Source of the DNA: Paenibacillus dendritiformis
Lineage (GTDB): Bacteria; Bacillota; Bacilli; Paenibacillales; Paenibacillaceae
Direction: 5' to 3'
DNA: 64,000 bases
NCBI RefSeq assembly: GCF_021654795.1
Contig: NZ_AP025344.1
Coordinates: 186,001-250,000 of the forward strand
Shown in pieces: positions 23,350-31,622 of the stretch (positions are counted from its first letter, which is position 1; every line of letters starts with the position of its first letter). The translations under genes and the position numbers were made by a program. Under the pieces are notes generated by a model. That model did not search any database. It was not told the DNA's origin and saw only the letters and a list, made by a program, of their open reading frames with translations.

Positions 23350-25701
23350 TTACGAGCTGCATGCTTCGCATTCCTCGACGGTCAACGCCTGGCTGCGCAC
23401 GTAATAGGTCGATTTCAAGCCGGCCTTCCAGGCATGCAGATGCAGGTTAAGGAAATCGACGGCCCGGATATCGGGACGGACATACAGGTTGAAGCTCTGG
23501 CCCTGGTCGATATGGCGCTGGCGGGCGCCCGCCATGCGGATCGACCAATTTTGATCGAGGCGGAATGCCGTCTTGTAATACCACATCGTCTTGTCGGATA
23601 AGTCCGGCGCCGGATTGGCGATTTTGTACGTGGTCTTCTCTTCATAGCTGAGCAGCTCGTATACCGGATCGATGCTGGCCGTCGAGCCGGCAATGATCGA
23701 GGTGGAGCCATTCGGCGCGACCGCCATCAGCCAGGCGTTGCGCATCCCGTTCGCCTTGACCTCGGCCGCAAGCTCCTTCCACTGATCGGTCGTCACGAAG
23801 CGGCCGGGGCGCGTTCCGGTCGTATATTCGCGCTGCTCGAAGTAACGGCCGTTCTCCCATTCGGATTGGGCGAACAGCGGATAAGCGCCTTTTTCCTTCG
23901 CCAGCTCCATGCTCGCCCGCACCGCCAGATAATGAATCCGTTCATAGAGATGATCGTTGTATTCCACGGCCTCATCCGATTCCCAGGCGATGCCTTCCAG
24001 CGCAAGCAGATGATGCAGGCCGAAGGTACCGAGGCCGATCGCGCGATAGCGCCGGTTCGTATGCTGGGCTTGCAGCACCTCGATATTGTTGATGTCGATG
24101 ACGTTATCGAGCATCCGCACCTGAATCGGGACGAGGCGTTCGAGCACGCCGGCCCGCACGGCGCGCGCCAGATGAATCGAGTTCAGGTTGCAGACGACGA
24201 AGTCGCCCGGAATCTTGCTGATGATGATGCGGGCGCGCCCGTCTTCCAGGACCAGCTCTTCCTGTTCGATTGTGGTCGGAGACATGTTCTGCATAATCTC
24301 GGTACAGAGATTGGAGCAGTAAATGGTGCCATGCGCCTTGTTCGGATTGGCCCGGTTGGCGGTATCCTTGTAGAACATATAAGGCGTTCCGGTCTCCAGC
24401 TGAGACTTCAGGATGCGCTTCATGATGTCGATGGCCGGCAGCGTAATGCGCGACAGCCGCGGGTTCGCCACCGCCTCGGCATACTTCTCGCGGAACTGTC
24501 CCTGCCCCGCCTGTTCGTCATAGAAATCTTCCAGTCCGAGCGGCCGTCCGTTCCCGTCGGCCCACCCCATCGTCTTCTTCACTTCATGCGGGCAGAACAG
24601 ATGCCAGTCTTCGCGCTTCTCGACCGCCTCCATGAACAGATCCGGAATGCAGACGCCATGGAAAATATCATGCGCGCGCATGCGCTCGTCGCCGTTATTT
24701 AATTTGAGATCGAGGAAGGACAGAATGTCCTTATGGAACACGTCCAGATAGACGGCAATGGCGCCTTTGCGCGTGCCGAGCTGGTCGACGCTCACGGCGG
24801 TATTGTTCAGCTGGCGAATCCAGGGGATGACGCCGGAGCTCGTATTTTTGTGGCCGCGAATGTCGGAGCCGCGCGCCCGCACCTTGCCGAGATAGACGCC
24901 GATGCCGCCGCCCATCTTGCTCAGCCGGGCCACATCGGTATTCGAATCGAAGATGCCTTCCAGCGAGTCGTCCACCGTATCGATGAAGCAGCTCGACAGC
25001 TGTCCGGCGACCTTCTTGCCCGCGTTCGCCATCGTCGGCGTCGCGGCGGTCATATAGAGATTGCTCATCGCCCAATAGGCTTCCTTGGCCAGCTCGACCC
25101 GGCGCTCCTCCGGTTCTTGATGCATCAGGTACATGGCGATGATCATATAGCGCTCCTGCGGCAGCTCCATCGTGCGCCCTTCGAAATCAACCGCCAAATA
25201 CCGTTCCGCGAGGGTCAGCAGCCCGATATAGTCGAACAGCTCGTCGCAGGCCGGAACGATGGCCTGGCCCAGCTCCCGAATCTGATCGGGCGTGTAGGCC
25301 TCCAGCAGCTCCTGGCGGTAAATGCCGATATCGGCCAACTGCTTAACCAGCTTGTAGAAGTCGCCGTACGGACGGTCGGCATATGCCTTGTAGCTGCGGT
25401 GCAGGGCCGCTTCCTTATACAGCTTCGTCAGCAGGGCGCGAGCCGCGACGAACTTCCATTGCGGTTCCTCGACGGATACCAGCTCCAATGCGGTCATGAT
25501 GCAAGCCTGCGTGATGTCGGATGCCTGAACCTGGCTGTGACGGAGCTTGGCCAGGACGCCCCGGTGCCAGCGTTCGCGATCCAGCCTCGGGTATTCGCCC
25601 ATGATGCGCTCGCCGTAACGCAGGATGCGCTCCGCGTCGAACGCGAGCGAGCGATTATTCGGTTTGTGTACGGTCTGAACGGTATGATTGGTGGTTAGCA
25701 T
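23350..25701 (-). CDS. nrdA: Class I ribonucleotide reductase, alpha subunit
   Basis: A 783-residue catalytic subunit that reduces ribonucleoside diphosphates. An N-terminal ATP-cone-like region (residues 1-110) precedes the barrel. Active-site features are LSSCFIDTVDDS (first redox Cys), SKMGGGIGVYLGKVRARGS, YCSNLCTEIMQ (thiyl Cys region), AVAPNGSTSIIAGSTASIDP and the C-terminal ECEACSS, which carries the CxxC that shuttles electrons. GGAGGAAT is seven bases before the ATG. Its transcript starts with a cobalamin riboswitch and a terminator, so this oxygen-dependent enzyme should be turned down when B12 is plentiful. That implies a B12-dependent class II enzyme elsewhere in the genome. Confidence 0.95.
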   Translation of the reverse strand: MLTTNHTVQTVHKPNNRSLAFDAERILRYGERIMGEYPRLDRERWHRGVLAKLRHSQVQASDITQACIMTALELVSVEEPQWKFVAARALLTKLYKEAALHRSYKAYADRPYGDFYKLVKQLADIGIYRQELLEAYTPDQIRELGQAIVPACDELFDYIGLLTLAERYLAVDFEGRTMELPQERYMIIAMYLMHQEPEERRVELAKEAYWAMSNLYMTAATPTMANAGKKVAGQLSSCFIDTVDDSLEGIFDSNTDVARLSKMGGGIGVYLGKVRARGSDIRGHKNTSSGVIPWIRQLNNTAVSVDQLGTRKGAIAVYLDVFHKDILSFLDLKLNNGDERMRAHDIFHGVCIPDLFMEAVEKREDWHLFCPHEVKKTMGWADGNGRPLGLEDFYDEQAGQGQFREKYAEAVANPRLSRITLPAIDIMKRILKSQLETGTPYMFYKDTANRANPNKAHGTIYCSNLCTEIMQNMSPTTIEQEELVLEDGRARIIISKIPGDFVVCNLNSIHLARAVRAGVLERLVPIQVRMLDNVIDINNIEVLQAQHTNRRYRAIGLGTFGLHHLLALEGIAWESDEAVEYNDHLYERIHYLAVRASMELAKEKGAYPLFAQSEWENGRYFEQREYTTGTRPGRFVTTDQWKELAAEVKANGMRNAWLMAVAPNGSTSIIAGSTASIDPVYELLSYEEKTTYKIANPAPDLSDKTMWYYKTAFRLDQNWSIRMAGARQRHIDQGQSFNLYVRPDIRAVDFLNLHLHAWKAGLKSTYYVRSQALTVEECEACSS

Positions 25702-25734
25702 CCGTATTCCTCCTCGAACAGAACAATAAAAATA

Positions 25735-25767
25735 GCCGTTCCTTCGCGAGAACAGCTCAGGAACGGC
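25735..25767 (-). terminator. Terminator of the cobalamin riboswitch before nrdA
   Basis: On the minus strand GCCGTTCC (25760-25767) pairs with GGAACGGC (25735-25742), followed by TATTTTTATT, 23 bases before the nrdA ribosome binding site. It is the only strong intrinsic terminator between the riboswitch and nrdA, so it is the likely expression platform. Confidence 0.8.
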
Positions 25768-25936
25768 ATGGCAAAGCCGTATGTATCCGGGGGCTTCTTA
25801 TGATGGCGGCTGCGCATCAACAGGACAAGGCGCAGCTCCCCCGCAACCACGCAGCTGCGTTCGCCGCCGAAGGCGGTACGCATCGCAGCGCGGCCTGAAC
25901 ACGTTCCCTATTCCGCGTAGGGACATCAATGTGCTG

Positions 25937-26187
25937 CGATACAGGCAGGTCTCCTGGCTCGAAGCCGAATACCTCGGCGGCCTTCCCGGGACATTCGTCC
26001 CAGTGGACATAGAAAAGGCGGCTCTCTATAGAGCGCCTGTTCTGCCGGGTACTTGCCCCGGAACGGAGATGATCGATGTTCCGGAAGCGCTTCTAACAGT
26101 GGCGGGACCGCGACGGATTCGCACCGTCTTCCCTATTAAGCCGGGGCCCGACGCGCATCGCTTTGTCGAACCGCAGCACCTGTATCG
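25937..26187 (-). ncRNA. Cobalamin riboswitch (AdoCbl element) of nrdAB
   Basis: The minus-strand RNA shows the conserved cobalamin aptamer pieces in order: AATAGGGAA, GGTGCGAATCC, the B12-box core GTCCCGCCACTG and, near the 3' end, GCCAGGAGACCTGCC. The closing P1 stem is a perfect nine-base pairing of CGATACAGG (26179-26187 on minus) with CCTGTATCG (25937-25945). The transcript should begin about 19 bases upstream, near 26206. Between the aptamer and the terminator at 25735 are about 170 bases with GC-rich stems that could form the antiterminator. Confidence 0.93.
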
Positions 26188-26189
26188 TT

Positions 26190-26231
26190 CAATATGTTGT
26201 TGTACTTATGCCAATATACTACAACATATTG
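26190..26231 (-). promoter_or_regulatory. Pair of NrdR boxes
   Basis: Two copies of the core CAATATGTTG in inverted order, at 26190-26199 and (as CAACATATTG) 26222-26231, with centres 32 bases apart. The NrdR box has a CAATATATTG-like core, and boxes usually lie in pairs about 31-32 bases centre to centre. One box lies between -35 and -10 of the nrdA promoter and the other at about +10. NrdR would repress when dATP is high. Confidence 0.8.
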
Positions 26232-26241
26232 GGGATGTAAA
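26213..26241 (-). promoter_or_regulatory. nrdAB promoter
   Basis: TTTACA (26236-26241), a 17-base spacer and TATATT (26213-26218) on the minus strand. The upstream NrdR box sits inside the spacer. Confidence 0.75.
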
Positions 26242-26249
26242 TAGGTTAG

Positions 26250-26554
26250 AGGTGATATTCCTCATAGGAAAACGACAGGATTTGAGACAGCTCCGCGTGC
26301 TGTTTTTCTGCCTCAGAGCAGAGGAGATGAGAAGCTGCGAGACATATTTCGGGAAATTTGAAGGAGGCAGGGATGGACGTTACAATAAGCGCCTGAACCG
26401 CATTGAAGAGCATCTGCAGCGCACCACCGACTTCAAGCGGATGCCTTGACTGCAAGGATTGGCTTCTGCACCTCGCCCCCGTTCATGACGGCGATTGTCG
26501 TCAGGCTGCTTGTTTGTAGCGCACAGCGGCATTGGGGCGAAGACAGCATAAGAA
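26250..26554. other. Intergenic region without a supported gene
   Basis: About 300 bases between the nrdA promoter and the namA terminator. The plus strand has a 40-codon open frame from an ATG at 26330 (MRSCETYFGKFEGG...), with a hydrophilic tail NKRLNRIEEHLQRTTDFKR and only a weak ribosome site. I see no homologue or operon support, so I do not call it a gene. Confidence 0.4.
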
Positions 26555-26580
26555 GGCGGAGCCGCTGATGCGGCCCCGCC
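26555..26580 (-). terminator. Intrinsic terminator of namA
   Basis: GGCGGGGCCGC and GCGGCTCCGCC form a stem with an ATCA loop on the minus strand, followed by TTCTTATG, 44 bases after the namA stop. Confidence 0.7.
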
Positions 26581-26623
26581 TATAATATCTCGTGTTCATG
26601 ATGCAATGATTCTCATCAATAGA

Positions 26624-27634
26624 TTACCAGCCGCGCTCGTATTGCTTCGGCGGAGCGAGCTCCTGGCGCAATTGCTTCGCGGCCAGACGCGGCCAGTACG
26701 GATCCCGCAGCAGCTCGCGGCCGAGGAAGACGAGATCGGCCCGGGCGTTGCGCACAATCTCTTCGGCCAAGGCGGGTTCGGCAATCAGCCCGACGGCCCC
26801 GGTGGCGATGCCGGCAGATTGACGGATCGCGTGCGCATATTGGACCTGGTACCCCGGATACGATTCGACCGGGTGAGGGACGACCCCGCCCGAGCTGCAG
26901 TCGATCAGGTCGACGCTCTGATCCTTCATGCGCCGCGCATAGTCAATATATGCCTCGATCTCGTTCCCGCCTTCGGCATATTCATTGGCCGAGATGCGAA
27001 CGAACAGCGGCTTGGACCATGTGAGACGCACCGCCTCAATCACTTCGCTCAAGAAGCGGTAGCGGGCGTCGGCGCTGCCGCCGTAGCTGTCGGTCCGCCG
27101 GTTCGTCAGCGGGGACAGGAACTGGTTGATCAAATACCCGTGCGCGCCGTGAATCTCGATCACGTCGAACCCGGCTTCCTCTGCCCGCCGCGCGGCGTCG
27201 GCGAATGCCTTGATCGTCTTGCGGATGTCCTCCAGCATCATCTCCTCCGGCGTCTCATAGGCCTCGCTGAAGCGCAGCGCCGAAGGGGCGATAATTCCGG
27301 GAACGGTTGCTTTGCGCCCGGCGTGGGCCAACTGAATACCGATCTTGCTGCCGTGCGCATGCACCATGTCGGTCAGGCGGCGAAGGCCTTCAACGTGCTC
27401 ATCGCTCCAAATGCCCAGATCCTTGGCGCTGATGCGTCCACCAGGGGTGACGGCGGTCGCCTCGATCATGATCAGGCCGACTTGTCCGACGGCGCGGGAC
27501 GTATAATGGACCAGATGCCAATCGTTGACCATCCCGTCCTCATTGTGGCAAGAGTACATGCACATCGGCGACATTACGATACGATTGGGTATCGTCACCT
27601 CGCGTAACGTTAGCGGTTCAAATAATTGGGGCAT
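26624..27634 (-). CDS. namA: NADPH dehydrogenase of the Old Yellow Enzyme family (NamA/YqjM)
   Basis: A 336-residue FMN enzyme that reduces activated double bonds of enals, enones and some nitro compounds with NADPH. Features of the YqjM-type subclass are the N-terminal [20 protein letters not shown], the Cys in SPMCMYSC that tunes [13 protein letters not shown] with the substrate-binding His, [12 protein letters not shown], and [11 protein letters not shown]. The length matches YqjM. It is probably monocistronic with its own terminator. It likely serves in stress or xenobiotic detoxification, as in B. subtilis. Confidence 0.92.
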   Translation of the reverse strand: MPQLFEPLTLREVTIPNRIVMSPMCMYSCHNEDGMVNDWHLVHYTSRAVGQVGLIMIEATAVTPGGRISAKDLGIWSDEHVEGLRRLTDMVHAHGSKIGIQLAHAGRKATVPGIIAPSALRFSEAYETPEEMMLEDIRKTIKAFADAARRAEEAGFDVIEIHGAHGYLINQFLSPLTNRRTDSYGGSADARYRFLSEVIEAVRLTWSKPLFVRISANEYAEGGNEIEAYIDYARRMKDQSVDLIDCSSGGVVPHPVESYPGYQVQYAHAIRQSAGIATGAVGLIAEPALAEEIVRNARADLVFLGRELLRDPYWPRLAAKQLRQELAPPKQYERGW

Positions 27635-27751
27635 GGCTATCCCTCCAAAATCATGTTCGAGATTGTACTTCCCAATCCCATTATACCCCTACAAGTATAC
27701 AGGAAACAAATAGCCCCTCCACACCGAAGGCGGGCCTTGATGCAGCAACGG

Positions 27752-28681
27752 TTACGGCGTGTGCTTCCGCAGCCAGGAGAGGCAGTCTGACGTAACCTCA
27801 TCCCGGTTTTTCTCATTCAGGAGCTCATGTCTCGCCTCCGGGTACAGAATGCATTCGACCTCGCGGAGCCCGAGCTCTCGATACATCTCGGCCAGTCGCC
27901 GCACGCCCTTGCCATATTGGCCGACCGGATCGCGGTCGCCGGCAATGAGCATCACCGGCAAATCCTTCGGAATGGCCTGCATCGTCTCGGGGCGATGAAT
28001 CTCCCGGAGCAGTCCGAACAAGTCCCGGTAAAAGCCGATCGTGCTCAAAAATCCGCATTCCGGATCGGCCACATATTTATCGACTTCCTGCTCGTCCCGG
28101 CTCAACCAGTCAAAGGAGGTGCGGCTCGGGCGGAACGTGCGGTTGAAGCCGCCGAATGCCATGTTGTCAATCATTTTGCTGCGGTGGCGGGAGCCGCGAG
28201 CGGCGGCAATCACCTTCGTCAGCGCGGCGCCGGCGTACAATTCGGGCCCCCTCGGCCCGTTGGTGCCGCACAGAATGACACCGTTTATTTTGCCGCCATG
28301 CTCTGTTATATATTTCTGGGCCAAAAAGGATCCCATGCTGTGCGCAAACAGAAATACGGGCAGCCCGGACTGTTCCGCATGGATGATCTCGGTCAACTGC
28401 GCCATATTGCGGACCATCCATGTAAAGCCGTCTTCGCCGACATACCCGAGGTCTTCGGGCCGCCCGGCGGTCCGGCCATGCCCGCGGTGGTCGTTGCCAT
28501 AGACAACATAACCCGCCTCCGTCAAGGCTTCGGCGAAGCGGCTGTACCGCCGGGCCGTCTCGGTCATGCCATGCGCAATCTGGACGACCCCGCGCACAGG
28601 CTGCCCTTCTCCCGGATCCCAGCGGTACACGTGGACGCGAACGCCCTCCGGGTCGGTAAACGTGAACGTATTGGATAACAT
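27752..28681 (-). CDS. Alpha/beta hydrolase (monoglyceride lipase/lysophospholipase type)
   Basis: A 309-residue serine hydrolase of the Hydrolase_4 group. Visible are HGMTETARRYSRFAEAL (oxyanion region), YGNDHRGHGRT, the nucleophile elbow FLFAHSMGSFLAQ, the acid in MLIAGDRDPVG and the late His in PEARHELLNE. It has no signal peptide. Homologues act on monoacylglycerols and lysophospholipids, but the natural substrate is open. It starts at ATG 28681 with GGGAGG upstream and stands alone. Confidence 0.88.
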   Translation of the reverse strand: MLSNTFTFTDPEGVRVHVYRWDPGEGQPVRGVVQIAHGMTETARRYSRFAEALTEAGYVVYGNDHRGHGRTAGRPEDLGYVGEDGFTWMVRNMAQLTEIIHAEQSGLPVFLFAHSMGSFLAQKYITEHGGKINGVILCGTNGPRGPELYAGAALTKVIAAARGSRHRSKMIDNMAFGGFNRTFRPSRTSFDWLSRDEQEVDKYVADPECGFLSTIGFYRDLFGLLREIHRPETMQAIPKDLPVMLIAGDRDPVGQYGKGVRRLAEMYRELGLREVECILYPEARHELLNEKNRDEVTSDCLSWLRKHTP

Positions 28682-28918
28682 ATAGAACGCCTCCCGTAAT
28701 GGATCGGCGATACGCTGCGGCAGAGGAGCGGGCGGCAGCCTATTGCCGGTTCGTCAGGTCCGCTTCTCTCACTGCGTTCAAGGGACCCTCTATTGTTACC
28801 TTCCATTATATCTTCAGACAGGGAGGGAAATCCATGATTCTGCTCCTTCTCTTTGTTCCTTGCTTTCCTGCTTAACCGGTAGGCCCTCTTGATGCCGCCA
28901 AAGGTTCTTTTCGTATCC

Positions 28919-29265
28919 TTTTGCCCAATATCCCATCCGCTCAGTCTTCACTTCTTATCGTGCTCCTTCTTCTTTTGCTCAGTATCCCTGTCGTTCAGGT
29001 AATATATATAACTTACCAAGTACCTTGCGATGAGTCTGTCACTCGAACGGGAAGAATCTAAATTTATCCGCTTGACCTGATATCGTTGGTTTCTGAACTA
29101 TGGGGATATCCGTCATAAGAGGGCTAATATGGTTGCTGGTTGTCCTGAATACTGGGGATAAATGTGAAGGACAGGCCTTCCTGAACAACGGGGATAGCAA
29201 TCATAAGAGGCAGTGGAGAGGTTTGTCTCCCTTTCCTGAGCAACGGGAATATTGGCCATAAGAAG
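28919..29265. repeat. Imperfect interspersed repeat family in a gene-free region
   Basis: The 720 bases between 28682 and 29403 hold no supported gene. They contain six related segments with the core CTGAACAACGGGGATA: plus orientation at about 29093, 29145, 29181 and 29236, with three of the four followed by TCATAAGAGG or a close match. Two more in minus orientation lie at about 28919-28959 and 28975-29003. Start-to-start distances of the plus copies are 52, 36 and 55 bases, so this is not a regular tandem or CRISPR array. Function unknown. Confidence 0.6.
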
Positions 29266-29403
29266 TAAATGAGCAGGATGGAGGGAAGACGGAAGGGGGG
29301 CGAGGCGTTGCGGTGCTGACCGCCTCTTCGCGGCGGCCTCCAGATGTGGTACGATGGTACAGAATCGTGACAAGAAATACTGTGCAATCAGGAGGCGTGC
29401 CCG

Positions 29404-29895
29404 ATGTTCACACTGAGCCAATATTCCGGTCAGCCGGATCAGGATTATCCGCTGCTGCATAAGCAGCTTCTCGCCTTAATCGAGGGCGAGCCGAATCTCA
29501 TCGCCAATCTGGCCAATGCGTCGGCCTTGCTCTGGCAAGGCTTGAAGGATATTAACTGGGCCGGGTTCTATTTAATGGACGAATCCAAGAAAGAGCTGGT
29601 GCTCGGCCCGTTCCAGGGTTTGCCGGCGTGTATCCGCATTCCATTGGGACGCGGCGTGTGCGGAACCGCCGCCCGGGAGCAGCGGACTCTCGTCGTCCCG
29701 GATGTTCATGCGTTCCCGGGTCATATTGCCTGCGACGCGGCATCCCGTTCCGAGATCGTCATCCCGATGATGAAGGATGGACGGTTTGTGGGCGTGCTGG
29801 ATATCGACAGTCCGGTTACGGACCGGTTCCAGGAGCCGGATCGGGAGGCATTGGAGAAGATGGTCGAGGCCTTGATGAAGGAAGCGATTCTGTAA
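29404..29895 (+). CDS. msrC: Free methionine-(R)-sulfoxide reductase (GAF domain)
   Basis: A 163-residue single GAF-domain protein of the fRMsr family that reduces free Met-R-sulfoxide with thioredoxin. The three cysteines used by the family are present: LPACIRIPLG, RGVCGTAARE and GHIACDAAS. NWAGFYLMD and VLDIDSPVTDRF are further signatures. RBS AGGAGG is well placed before the ATG. It is followed by a strong terminator and so is probably a single-gene unit for oxidative stress repair. Confidence 0.92.
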   Translation: MFTLSQYSGQPDQDYPLLHKQLLALIEGEPNLIANLANASALLWQGLKDINWAGFYLMDESKKELVLGPFQGLPACIRIPLGRGVCGTAAREQRTLVVPDVHAFPGHIACDAASRSEIVIPMMKDGRFVGVLDIDSPVTDRFQEPDREALEKMVEALMKEAIL

Positions 29896-29918
29896 TCTCA
29901 GATTGTCGTCGCATATGG

Positions 29919-29951
29919 ACAGCGCGATCCGGAATGGACGCGCTGTTTTTT
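29919..29951 (+). terminator. Intrinsic terminator of msrC
   Basis: ACAGCGCG (29919-29926) pairs with CGCGCTGT (29939-29946), followed by TTTTTT. Confidence 0.85.
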
Positions 29952-30087
29952 GTGACATGAGGCGAGATTGTGAATTTGACGCGATATTCATGATTTTGAA
30001 ATATTTGTTGTGATCGTACGCACTCGGCCTTGCTTTCCCGTCTAGTATGTTGAAGACAGAAATCCATTTTGACAGGGGGAAGCGCGA

Positions 30088-31380
30088 ATGTTCTGTCATC
30101 AATGCGAGCAAACGCCGACGGGCGGCTGCAAGGTTGTCGGAGTGTGCGGCAAGGACGAGACGATAGCCAGTCTTCAGGATACGATCGTGTTTGCGCTGAA
30201 AGGCATCGCGGCGTACGCGACGCATGCGCGGCAGTTGGGCTATGTCGATGAAGAAGTAGACGCGATTACGCATGAAGCTCTTTATATGACGTTGACCAAC
30301 TCCAATTTCAACTTGCAGGAGCATCTGGACATGGCGATGAAGGTAGGGGGCGCGGCGATCCGTATTATGGATGTGCTGGATCGGGCGCATACGGAGCATT
30401 TCGGCGTTCCCGTGCCGGTTACCGTCCCGCAGAACAAAATAGAAGGCAAGTCCATCGTCGTGACGGGGCATAACTTGTATGCGCTGGAGGAATTGCTGAA
30501 GCAGACGGAGGGCAAGGGAATTAATATCTACACCCATTCCGAGATGCTTCCGGCGCATGGCTACCCGGCATTGAAGAAATATCCGCATTTGAAAGGCAAT
30601 ATCGGCAAAGCCTGGTATGATCAGCGCCGTCTGTTCGAGCAATATCCGGGCGCCATCCTCGCGACGACGAACTGCGTCATGCCGATTAAGGGGACCTATG
30701 CCGATCGCTTCTTCTCCTATGATGTGGCCGGGCTCGAGGGCGTGACCAAAATCGTGAATGACGATTTCACGCCGCTCATCGAGCGTGCGCTGGCGCTGCC
30801 TGCGGCGGACGTGGACAGCGAGCAGACATTGACGACGGGATATCATCATGAGATGGTGCTCGGGCTGGCGCCGGAAATTATTGAGGCCGTCAAGGATGGC
30901 AAAATCAAGCGGTTCTTCGTCATTGCCGGCTGCGACGCGCCGGGCAAGGGCGGCGAATATTATCGCGAGCTGGCGACATCGCTGCCGAACGATACCGTCA
31001 TTTTGACGACATCGTGCGGGAAGTTCCGGTTCAATGATGTCGATTACGGTTCGGTGGCGGACACGGGCATCCCGCGTTATATCGATCTGGGACAATGCAA
31101 CAATTCCGGATCCACGGTCAAAATCGCGGCCGCGCTTGCGGACGCCTTCGGCTGCAGCGTCAATGAACTGCCGGTATCGATCGTGCTCTCGTGGTTCGAG
31201 CAGAAGGCGGTGGCGATTTTGCTCGGCTTGTTCAGTCTGGGAATCCGTGATATTCGGATCGGGCCGAAGCCGCCGGAATTCATCTCGGAAGGCGTCATGA
31301 ACGTGCTCACCGATCTGTTCGGCCTGAAGCTGATCGGCGATGCGCAGGAGGATATGAAAGCGATGCTCCGTCTCGCCTAG
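30088..31380 (+). CDS. hcp: Hybrid cluster protein (hydroxylamine/NO reductase), short class
   Basis: A 430-residue Fe-S enzyme. The N-terminal MFCHQCEQTPTGGCKVVGVC holds the Cys set of the proximal cubane cluster. The hybrid cluster ligands lie in GHNLYALEE, ATTNCVMPIK, VIAGCDAPGKG, LTTSCGKFRF and the C-terminal half with VSIVLSWFEQKAVAILL. The length fits class III proteins, which lack the three-helix insert. It protects against NO or hydroxylamine under low oxygen. RBS AGGGGG precedes the ATG. Upstream, TTGACG with a weak -10 AAATAT lies in an AT-rich stretch (29970-30010) that could carry a nitrosative-stress regulator site, but no clear FNR palindrome is present. Confidence 0.93.
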   Translation: MFCHQCEQTPTGGCKVVGVCGKDETIASLQDTIVFALKGIAAYATHARQLGYVDEEVDAITHEALYMTLTNSNFNLQEHLDMAMKVGGAAIRIMDVLDRAHTEHFGVPVPVTVPQNKIEGKSIVVTGHNLYALEELLKQTEGKGINIYTHSEMLPAHGYPALKKYPHLKGNIGKAWYDQRRLFEQYPGAILATTNCVMPIKGTYADRFFSYDVAGLEGVTKIVNDDFTPLIERALALPAADVDSEQTLTTGYHHEMVLGLAPEIIEAVKDGKIKRFFVIAGCDAPGKGGEYYRELATSLPNDTVILTTSCGKFRFNDVDYGSVADTGIPRYIDLGQCNNSGSTVKIAAALADAFGCSVNELPVSIVLSWFEQKAVAILLGLFSLGIRDIRIGPKPPEFISEGVMNVLTDLFGLKLIGDAQEDMKAMLRLA

Positions 31381-31423
31381 ATGATGAACGGGGTAAATGA
31401 TTTATGGAGTTAATCGTTTGGCG

Positions 31424-31456
31424 CGCGGTCCCTGAAGGGGCCGCGTTTGTTTGTTT
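31424..31456 (+). terminator. Intrinsic terminator of hcp
   Basis: GCGGTCCC and GGGGCCGC pair around a TGAA loop, followed by GTTTGTTTGTTT, about 45 bases after the hcp stop. Confidence 0.7.
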
Positions 31457-31622
31457 CCGCCGCTTTGGCCGCAGGCTTCGGTATGGCGAGCATGCCGAAG
31501 CGTCTTTGTGCGCCTGATGTGATATCCGCTATAGACTCCCGGCGAGGCTTCCGATACGGTAAGCAATGGCGTGCCGGACCGAAGCCGGCACGCACATGCA
31601 ATCAGCCGAAGGAGCTGCAAGG

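Noticed and set aside
25781..26449. Plus-strand frame covering the riboswitch region (222 codons)
   Set aside because: Aptamer motifs, NrdR boxes and promoter on the minus strand explain the sequence; the frame has no ribosome site.
28919..29265. Possible CRISPR array or Shine-Dalgarno-led small genes
   Set aside because: Copies are imperfect, in both orientations and unevenly spaced; no cas genes are near and no frame is consistent.
29572..31095. Long minus-strand open frame opposite msrC and hcp (507 codons)
   Set aside because: It is antisense to two genes with clear Fe-S and GAF motifs, has no ribosome site and an Arg/Gln/His-rich composition typical of shadow frames in this base composition.
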